A program made the position numbers and the translations under genes. 27,671 nt of DNA, from contig MU616730.1 in NCBI GenBank assembly GCA_025201705.1, forward strand, positions 20,972-48,642, read 5' to 3'. Under the pieces are notes generated by a model. That model was not told the DNA's origin. It searched no databases and worked only from the letters and a program-made list of their open reading frames with translations. The stretch's first letter is position 1. Every line of letters starts with the position of its first letter. The stretch comes from Dissophora ornata. Lineage: Eukaryota; Mortierellomycota; Mortierellomycetes; Mortierellales; Mortierellaceae. Positions 20,553-27,671 of the stretch are shown in pieces.

Positions 20553-22364
20553 GGACGGCAAGGGTCTGTTCCTAGTTCTCTTTGGCGATTACTTGGGGAG
20601 CGACGGTTCAAAAGGGAAAGGACAATTGTATGATGCGGGATCGAAAAGAGAGATGAGGTGCAAGCAACACTAGGATTGTGAAGTCTGGCAGAGAGGGGGG
20701 AAGAGAGGGGGTGATATGTTTATTTCGAGGCTGCGGGAGTGAAGAAGAGAGGAAAGAAAAGAGAAGCAGAAAGAAAAGAAATGAACTTTATGCAACAGCT
20801 GAACAGGCCAGACACTTTTATTTTTCTGCTTGTCCAACCACAAGGAACTCCTTGACACGCTTTTCTTGCCACGCCCAAAACCAGTTCGCAGACACCCCAT
20901 CCGCACCACCTCGCGTCCCATTGTCTTGATGTCCAACAACAGGTTTCCCCCCTCTTCCACTCATACACTCGTTGTCTCTCCTTGGCTTTGCATTGTGTAC
21001 CCATTGGGCGCTACATCCATGTCCTGCGCGTGAAACATGTGTGTATTGGATCCCTTTGACGTCGGTAGCTTCCAAGACCGGGAATTACAGGAAGGGCACG
21101 AAAATGAAGAAGCGAGCGATGCCGCCTGTGCTGGTACAAAATCCCGCTCCTCAATATGGTGTACTGTATGCATGGATGTCTGTCAAAGTAAACTATGAGC
21201 GCTGGTTTAAAGAACGAGCCGCTTGAGCATTCAAGACAGGGGGGACACGCTGGTTGTCTCTCCCCAACAATCCGCTTTGGCCCGTCCCCTACAAAGCCCT
21301 CGCTGGGCCAACGCGCGTAGCCATGGCGAATGACGAATAATAACGCAAGCGTAACAGTCGCCTGGCCGAGCAAGGATTGGTCCAGGATCGCGCCTTATGA
21401 TTTGTGGTAGAGGGCAGCAAAAGGTGGGGCACGGCCAACAAGCCAGACGCGTTTGTGGTGCGTCTTTGGCCAAGGAGAAAGAGTTTATTTCAAGGGGACG
21501 CGGCGGGATCGAGACCGAGCCCGAAACCGAGATCAATCCTGAGATCGATGTTAGTGCAGTACCGGTCTGTGGCTCTCTCGCCAAAAAATAAAATACAGTT
21601 GAACGGCCAGTCCATTGGGATATTTCCCAGCCAAGGAAATAGAGTGACTCACGCACTGAATAAACCAAATGCACACATGTATATGAATACAGACTACACT
21701 AACTATCCCTTCGATTGATGCCCACGGATACACTCCACGCTGGTGTCGTGTCTGAATAATGTCTGAATAAACGAATAAACTGCATACTGCACAACACACC
21801 CACACAAAAATAAACATTGTCTTTGTTTGTCAAAACACTGTTTGTATTTATACACACACACATGTGAGAAAGAGCCGCCCAGAGTGCAGCTCGAGTCGGG
21901 AACTGCACCTCCATCAACCCATCGATCGTCCATCACGCCACGTTCATTGCAGACGCGGTTCTGCCCGGACTCTTCCGATGGAGAGAGAGTGAGACAGAGA
22001 TCGACTGCATCCACATACGACGGAGAACGAACAGGGACATCCTACCCCCACAGACACATTTTAGATGCAGCACGGACTTGGCTCATTCATCTCTTGGTTG
22101 TACTCCCAGTCCGATGTAATGTCCGCATTGTATTCTATTTCGGAGCCTCATCCTTCATTTTACTTTCTCACGCTAATCCCAACCTTTTGTAAAGACCCCT
22201 CCTTGCAGCGAAAGGATAGGTTCCCCTCGACGGCGTTCTTGCCCTGGTCTGAACGGTCGTTGAAAAGACGTACATACAGTGCAGCACAGTGCAAACGAAC
22301 GCCCTCAACAGCGGATGCTTTCGATGTGGTCCGTGATGGATTGCTGTTGTTTATTCTTATTGTG
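20553..22364. other. 1.8-kb region with no supportable gene; PYC promoter at its left
   Basis: The part next to the PYC start (about 20685-20785) is purine-rich on the plus strand, so CT-rich on the PYC sense strand, and is probably the core promoter. The rest is of mixed composition, with short open frames on both strands that show no domain-like composition and no convincing splice structure. Notable small items are a degenerate CGAGATCGAGACCGAG-like repetition at 21507-21549 and a CA-rich stretch near 21795-21862. A non-coding RNA or distal regulatory DNA cannot be excluded. Confidence 0.5.
22350..22355 (-). terminator. Putative polyadenylation signal of the bZIP gene
   Basis: AATAAA on the minus strand (plus reads tttatt), about 10 nt past the bZIP stop codon. 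The close spacing implies a short 3' UTR if it is used. Confidence 0.35.
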
Positions 22365-24362
22365 TTATGCGGTCGACCTAAGCAGCGTCTTTACACGATT
22401 CGTGCATGCGCATTGTTTTTCCTTGTACTCGGCTAGATCCTGTGGTCTTTCTTTTTCAAAGGTCTCTTGTAGCTTCATCCGCATGCGGTTATAGTGATAG
22501 GCAAAGTAATTCATCTTGTGCAAGTCCGATGTCTTGACTGCGACATCCACCCCCATCTCTCGAGCAGCTTCGGTTTTGTTTGCCTTTTGGGACGCCGAAC
22601 GAGGATCGTGTTTGGACAGCAAGAACTTCCGGATCCGTGATTCACGCCAATCCGAGGATTTGCCGCTGGTATTTTCTTGTCCGCCTGGATCCTCCGTCTT
22701 GACCTGTAGAGACCTCGCGAATTCGAAAAGAGACGTCATCATATGGGCCATCAGCATGTACACCACAGTCTGAAGAAGGGCTTCTTCGATGCTTCTACCA
22801 CTGACTGCAACTTGCAATCCATCGTTGGGTATGACGTTATATGTCTGCGCTAATTTTTTCTCCGTATTGGCTACAAGTTTTTCAGCTTCATATTGATCGA
22901 GAAGGGTATGACAGGCGTCTCGTTTAAACGACTCGTCCTTGAAACTGACAATACACTCTGGTATCTCTGCTCTATTGATGTCTAGTTCCCAGTCGTCATA
23001 AAATACGAACGGCTGGGATGACGCACTAGCCATATTTGACGGCGTAGGAGTAGAAAGGTCAGATTCCTGAGCGGAAGCTGGCAACAAGCTACCGTCGCTG
23101 TTACTGATATCACTACCAACAGGCTGTGTGCTCGGGGATGCAGTCAGTTGTTGAATTTGTGACATGGACTGTGCGGCAGAGGCAATAATACTGTTGCCGG
23201 CGTTGTTGGTGGAAGAGACAACAGCTGCAGTTGCGCCGATGCCAGGGAACGACTCTGTACTGGGTGTACTAGGGTTCAGGAGGCAGGTGAGTGTATTGGC
23301 ATTTTCCATTGACGCACGTAAAGTTGCGAGAAGGGATTGAGAAAGTTGGGTAGTCTCCAATTGCTGTCGCAACAATTGGCAGTTGAGTTCCGATTGAATG
23401 AGGCGTCGTTGCACATTGGTCGTTTCCCGATGTGCTTCTTTAATCTGGTCTTCCAAGGTGGTGATATATTCTATTTGTAATTAAAAAAAAGTCAGCGGCA
23501 TGAATGTCGTTATGAGTAGCTTCCATCGACACCATCCTCCTATCAACTGGATGCGGTTGCAACAAGGTAGAAGTGACACAGATCCCATCCTACCTTTTCT
23601 CCTCACACGAAAGTTACGAGCGGATAGCTTATTTCGAAGTTTCTTGCGCTCCTTGCTAGTCATCTTTTTTTCAGGACTGCCGGTGCTTGGTTTTTGAGAG
23701 CAAGACTCGCCATTGAGTTGATCATCCGAGTCACTGTCCATAGCTTCATCATCTTCCGCAGAAGGTGATTGAAAGGCTGTACTGTTTTTGCCGGCCTCTG
23801 ACGGTGAGGTTGCAGAAGAAGGAGAGGCAGATCTCTCGAAGGAACGAGTTCGACACGTTGCAGCAGGAGCCTCTTGCAGCGTTCCTGTACCCTCTTGGGT
23901 ATTGCCGAGAAGAGTTGAGCTAAGCAGCTGATGCTGTTGATAGTGATGGAGCTGGTGTAGTTGCTGAATCTGCTGGACCCAGACGTCCATCGCCTGTGTG
24001 GAAGGGGATGCAGCGACACCAGGACTAGCCGTTAGAGCAGAGACTGGCAACAGTCGCTGAGTGGGCATAGGAAGGAGTATATCGGGAGAGATCTGACGAT
24101 ATGAGAATGACGTGGGAGGCAGTAGCGTAGAATAGGAAAGCGGGATTGCTGAAGGTACTAATGATTGCTGTTCTTGGTTGTGTTCTTCCCGCTGCTGCTG
24201 TGGGAGTGGAGCTTGCTCTACCGGAGAGTCCATTGTGGATGTGTCGGAAAAGGGCAGCGGCGAGGGTAACGACGAGGGGCCAGGATTGCTTGCGGTGGTG
24301 TGCGAGGGGTCTTGCCCGGCGAGACGCGGGCACAAGTCCAAGTTGTCCACGGGAACGTTCAT
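22365..24362 (-). CDS. bZIP transcription factor
   Basis: Two exons: 23594-24362 (ATG at 24362, MNVPVDNLDLCPRL) and 22365-23470. They join in phase across a 123-nt GT-AG intron to give 624 aa. The basic region lies at about 232-256 (KERKKLRNKLSARNFRVRRK, with the N-x4-R-N-x-R pattern of fungal bZIPs). It continues directly as EYITTLEDQIKEAHRE into a coiled coil rich in Leu and Gln to about residue 300. The N-terminal 230 residues are Ser/Pro/Gln-rich and likely an activation region. After the zipper comes a disordered Ser/Thr-rich linker. Next is a C-terminal region with several predicted helices (LLQTVVYMLMAHMMTSLFEF; NYFAYHYNRMRMKLQETF) that may be a lineage-specific domain. The protein should bind DNA as a dimer in the nucleus. 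Targets cannot be inferred. It is transcribed divergently from the Myb gene. Confidence 0.92.
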
Positions 24363-25511
24363 GACTGGAGGGAAGAGTGCTTGAAGGACGACAGAGAGAG
24401 AGAAAGAAAGAGAGAAAGAGAGGGAGAGAGGGAGATCGAGAAGTGTGTGTGAGAGAGAGAGAAAGAGAGAGCGAAGTGTGGAGAGAGGAGAAACCCGATT
24501 GTACTAACTCTGGATCGGCAGATCAAAGATTCAGGGAAACAACAAAATAGTTTCCTTTCCGGGAAAGCACCCCGATCGATCAACGTAATTCATACGTGGA
24601 CCGCAAGATGTTCAAACCTTTTTAATTCATGCAGATCTACAAGGGCTGTCTGCCTGCTGTCAGCGTCGCATGCACTGTATCAAGGCACTGGACACCATGC
24701 GGAGACAAAGTATCGACATGAGCGTGCGAGCCTCGACGTGCAGCTTCACGAGTCATCCTGCGAGCGAAAGGTTCGTCGTACCCTGACAGCCAAAAATGAG
24801 AGGCGTGATGCATCAATCATGGCGAATGGCATGCTACCCTAAAGATATCAAAGAGACACTGTAGAACCATTTGGAGTCAAAGAAACTGTGGACAAAAAGG
24901 GGTGGATGGTTGGCCGCGAGCGAATACTCTCCGCACACCATCGAAAGGGGGTGATGCGGCAATTCCCCGCAGAGAACATGCAAGTGTTTGTCAGTGCTGT
25001 CTTCGTTCTCTCTCCTTTTTACAAACCCTTCGCTATTCCGTGCACTCCTACTCTCCGTTTCAGAAAAGAGACGCTAGTAATGATGCAGTTGCCACCAAGC
25101 TGCCATAGCATGCTCACTTTTCTATAATATCAGCTTCTCCTCCCTTGTGCTTGTCGTGACATTCATCCCGTCCCACCTCGTTCCACATCTGCCTCTCCCC
25201 TTGCAATGAGGAGTAAACAGCGAAAGTGAATTTCAGCTAACGGCCTATTGCTCAGACCCAGTCTTCGTCGTCAGCTATTCCGTAGGAGATGTCCCTTACT
25301 TTTTTTTTTTTTGTATTTTCCTCTGCCCATCTTTTTTTAACACAGAAACGAGGAGGTGTCAGTACGAAAGGTATGGGCCCTTGCCCCGTCGCCTCTCTTT
25401 TGCAATCCACTACACCCTCGTCTTATTTGCTCATTTCCGCTACGTGACATCAATAAAGTTCTCTCTCTCTTTGCTTTTTCTTCTTTCTCCCGTTTGTCAA
25501 GATTCTTATCA
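24363..25511. promoter_or_regulatory. Divergent promoter between the bZIP and Myb genes
   Basis: About 1.15 kb separates the two start codons. The bZIP side holds a GA-rich tract on the plus strand (24389-24475), CT-rich on its sense strand. The Myb side is CT-rich on the plus strand (about 25135-25200 and 25290-25500) with a TATAAT-like stretch near 25123. The Myb reading frame stays open upstream to about 25356 but has no ATG before 25512. The middle part (24600-24880) is of mixed composition and I see no gene in it. Confidence 0.55.
24389..24475. repeat. GA-rich microsatellite tract upstream of bZIP
   Basis: Imperfect GAGAGAAAGA/GAGAGGGA repeats with a short GTGTGTGA interruption, starting about 25 bases upstream of the bZIP start codon. 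It most likely forms part of the 5' UTR or promoter, as a pyrimidine tract on the sense strand. Confidence 0.85.
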
Positions 25512-27203
25512 ATGACTTCCTTCTTTACCAGTGGTTCTAGAGCACCTGCATCCTCAAAACCCTATCTTCACCACAAGAAACGACATTCGCCAACAATTTC
25601 CCTCCAACCAGATCCGTTCATGGACATGTTTTCCAATCTTTGTGATAGCAGTAACAGCAACCACAACAAGTATGGCTCGGTTGAGGTAGAGCAGCAAGCA
25701 ACAAGCTTAAAGCGTTCCTCTAAGCGAAGGTCTGTCGTCCGGCCATGGACCAACGTCGAACAAGAATCTCTCTATGTCGCTGTCGAAAGGCTAAAGTTGT
25801 ACGGGCAGTGGCAAGAAGTCAAATTGCGAATGAATCTAGATCGCACCGTGACAGAGATTGAGGAGGAGTACACGCGGCTCTATGCAGAGCTCCCTGACTC
25901 AGACGACGACCTCATAGATCAGGACCCAGATGTGTGTCGAGATGTGAATCTAGAGCAGAGTCAGGAGGACCTCGAGGCGGCCATCCTTACTCCTGCCCTC
26001 ACAGCCACCTCCTCGGCTGCACCAAGTGCACGATCCTCCCATGAAGACATGTCCAGTCTCTTTGATCGTACCAAAGTGCCTTTCAAATGGCAAATACCTA
26101 AACTACGACCTGCAGAAGCAGAAGACGACGACGAACTTGACGATGAGGAAGATGGATATGAGCACCATTTTCAAGATGACCGTCGCCAGCACATACCCAT
26201 CGATGCTCGACCACAGCGCACGGTACGTGTGTGGACCCAGGAGCAATCAGAAAATCTCAAGGATCTGATCGAGATGTATTTCCCGGGTGCCTATCGTATC
26301 AACTGGGCCTGGGTTGCCTCTCAGCTAGGGAATTCGTTCACACGCAAGCAGTGCAAGAACAAGTGGGAGATCATGCGTCGTCGAATAGGTTCAGAGGATG
26401 AAATCACCTTGCTCAAGCAAGGGTACCAAGAGTTTGGACCCTCTTGGGGACAGATTCAGGAAAAGTACTTGCCCGAGCGTTCCCGCGGCAGCATTTCTAT
26501 CATGTGGAACTTATTGGAAACGCGTGAAACGGAGCAACAGAAGCGCAAATGTGTGGGACATCGACTTGGCCGTGGCGTATATCATGGCCGACATCACTCG
26601 ACACCATCGATTAGGTCGTTCCAACGCTCATATGCCTCAAAGGAGTCGTGCACCGTGCTCGATTTTATGAAGGCAGCTAAGCACTGTCATCAAGAGCAGG
26701 CTTCTTGTCGACAAAAAGTCTCAAAAAATGAGATCAAGGCCATGGATATCTTTTCTTCTGCCATTATGCGCGACCGCATGGAGGAGGATACACAACAGCA
26801 ACTGGTCAGCCGCACCATGGAACATGAAGCATGTGCAGTGCACATGACTAGGCATGCACGGCACAGATCAGATATCCCATCGTTGCACTCGGCAGAGGCG
26901 TGGGGCGACCGAAGCTACCCCATGACTTGGACAGAACCCTTATCAAGACGACTCGAGGAACTTGTGCAGCTGCATTTCCCCAATCACCAGAAGGTCAACT
27001 GGGTCAAGATTTCATCCATGATGGGTACCAACCCAGCCGTGTCGAGGGAACAGTGCAAGCGGCGATGGTACTTGATCTCTCAGAACAGTGGCCACCCCCC
27101 GCAACAACTCCAGCAGGGCGAGAGGGCAGGCGAGGATTACGAGACTGAATGGACAGGGGACGCAGTCGAGGGCACTAGAAGCAAGGAACGGACCCCAATT
27201 TGA
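25512..27203 (+). CDS. Myb/SANT-repeat DNA-binding protein
   Basis: Single-exon gene of 563 aa from the first in-frame ATG. Four Myb-like repeats are visible by tryptophan spacing and helix pattern. The first, at about 76-125, starts RPWTNVEQESLYVAVERL. The second, at about 238-291, starts RVWTQEQSENLKDL and ends NSFTRKQCKNKWEIMRRR. The third, at about 293-340, is divergent and contains EDEITLLKQGYQEFGPSWGQI. The fourth, at about 471-525, starts MTWTEPLSRRLEELVQLHFP and ends SREQCKRRWYLIS. The (R/K)-x-Q-C-K-x-(K/R)-W element in repeats two and four is typical of the recognition helix. Acidic linkers (125-160, 201-215) separate repeats one and two. The layout recalls fungal multi-repeat Myb regulators such as REB1/BAS1-like proteins, but I cannot assign an orthologue. 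It is nuclear by inference. The absence of introns contrasts with its neighbours. Confidence 0.9.
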   Translation: MTSFFTSGSRAPASSKPYLHHKKRHSPTISLQPDPFMDMFSNLCDSSNSNHNKYGSVEVEQQATSLKRSSKRRSVVRPWTNVEQESLYVAVERLKLYGQWQEVKLRMNLDRTVTEIEEEYTRLYAELPDSDDDLIDQDPDVCRDVNLEQSQEDLEAAILTPALTATSSAAPSARSSHEDMSSLFDRTKVPFKWQIPKLRPAEAEDDDELDDEEDGYEHHFQDDRRQHIPIDARPQRTVRVWTQEQSENLKDLIEMYFPGAYRINWAWVASQLGNSFTRKQCKNKWEIMRRRIGSEDEITLLKQGYQEFGPSWGQIQEKYLPERSRGSISIMWNLLETRETEQQKRKCVGHRLGRGVYHGRHHSTPSIRSFQRSYASKESCTVLDFMKAAKHCHQEQASCRQKVSKNEIKAMDIFSSAIMRDRMEEDTQQQLVSRTMEHEACAVHMTRHARHRSDIPSLHSAEAWGDRSYPMTWTEPLSRRLEELVQLHFPNHQKVNWVKISSMMGTNPAVSREQCKRRWYLISQNSGHPPQQLQQGERAGEDYETEWTGDAVEGTRSKERTPI

Positions 27204-27373
27204 CACTATATAGAGTAATATATAAACCCTAGCAATGACGCACAACGATGGTTTATTGTGAATGTATATGAAACGAGGACAATGGGCGCGAAAATTACGT
27301 CACCGAAGTGACGAAACTCTCATGCCCAGCCCCGAATCATCACTTGAGTGTGTGTTTCCGGACACACAAAGTT
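27204..27373. other. Myb gene 3' flank
   Basis: A 170-base stretch between the Myb stop and the tentative minus-strand gene end. It has TATATA-rich sequence just after the stop and no canonical AATAAA on the plus strand. Nothing else is recognised. Confidence 0.4.
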
Positions 27374-27671
27374 TTACGGTCCTACTGAAAAAGATCAAAC
27401 TCAACGGTTAGACTTACTCAAACGATGTCTTCGTTGTTGTAACATTTAAAGCATCAACAATAGACTTACAGGCTATCAGAGCCATAGGACCGGATTCGCG
27501 ACCACGTATCGCTTCAACGCGCGGGACGAACCCCAGGTACGCGCTACGGTATTCAAAAGAGGAAAGCTTGGTTAGTCGTCGAACTATCACTCTCACCCCG
27601 TCCTCTTGTGGATAGCCCCAAAACGACAACAGCAATAAAGAAGCTCGTGGAAACAAGGAAATACAGAGAAG
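27374..27671 (-). CDS. Possible 3' end of a spliced minus-strand gene (partial)
   Basis: On the minus strand an open frame entering from the right edge reads to 27470, where it meets a consensus gtaagt donor. The 85-nt intron (27385-27469) contains a ctaac branch-like element and ends tttttcag. Joining in phase adds only three residues before a TAA at 27374-27376. The open part includes EYRSAYLGFVPRVEAIRGRE. I do not recognise the product. The intron signals are the main support; the stretch is short, and another acceptor-like site near 27548 leaves the exon limits open. It could also be chance. Confidence 0.3.

Noticed and set aside
21231..21674. 147-residue minus-strand open frame in the 1.8-kb gap
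   Set aside because: No recognisable motif, irregular composition, no splice context and no supporting promoter pattern.
25356..25511. N-terminal extension of the Myb protein
   Set aside because: The frame is open but has no ATG before 25512, and the stretch is CT-rich leader sequence.
1..27671. tRNA, rRNA, CRISPR array or intact transposon
   Set aside because: No cloverleaf-like segment, ribosomal sequence, regularly spaced repeat, transposase motif or long terminal repeat was noticed on reading. A covariance-model or repeat search could not be run.

Overview
The window looks like nuclear DNA of an early-diverging (zygomycete-grade) fungus, most probably a Mortierella-like species. Genes are split by short GT-AG introns (mostly 85-210 nt). 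Coding exons sit among AT-rich homopolymer runs and pyrimidine-rich promoter tracts. The methionine synthase is the cobalamin-dependent MetH type, which most Dikarya lack but early-branching fungi keep. The partial gene at the left edge resembles a protein family I associate with Mortierella genomes. The lineage call is inference; no rRNA or marker gene is present.

Layout, left to right. (1) 1-670, minus: 5' part of an unrecognised spliced gene that runs off the left edge. (2) 1058-5341, minus: complete five-exon cobalamin-dependent methionine synthase (metH, 1250 aa). (3) 6036-7266, plus: three-exon enoyl-CoA hydratase/isomerase-family protein (237 aa) ending in the peroxisomal signal AKL. 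It is divergent from metH across a promoter of about 0.7 kb. (4) 7417 to about 11132, minus: an unrecognised protein with one long hydrophobic segment; three exons are well supported, and a likely 5' exon does not join cleanly. (5) 11737-15091, minus: a 1087-aa low-complexity protein with an acidic stretch, a Cys-rich patch and one C-terminal membrane segment. (6) 15668-20552, minus: complete seven-exon pyruvate carboxylase (1180 aa) with an unusually long first intron. (7) 20553-22364: about 1.8 kb without a supportable gene. (8) 22365-24362, minus: two-exon bZIP transcription factor (624 aa). (9) 25512-27203, plus: single-exon Myb/SANT protein with four repeats (563 aa), divergent from the bZIP gene. 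(10) 27374 to the right edge, minus: a weakly supported spliced 3' gene end.

The genes do not form an obvious pathway cluster. Central-carbon and one-carbon enzymes (pyruvate carboxylase, MetH) and a peroxisomal fatty-acid isomerase sit beside two regulators and three unrecognised proteins. A shared architectural trait is a CT-rich tract on the sense strand shortly upstream of nearly every start codon. I saw no prokaryotic features, CRISPR array, tRNA, rRNA or intact transposon. The points most worth a second look are the intact B12-dependent MetH, the three unrecognised genes, the divergent bZIP/Myb pair, an intron splitting the bZIP domain, and several small tandem repeats placed in promoters or introns.
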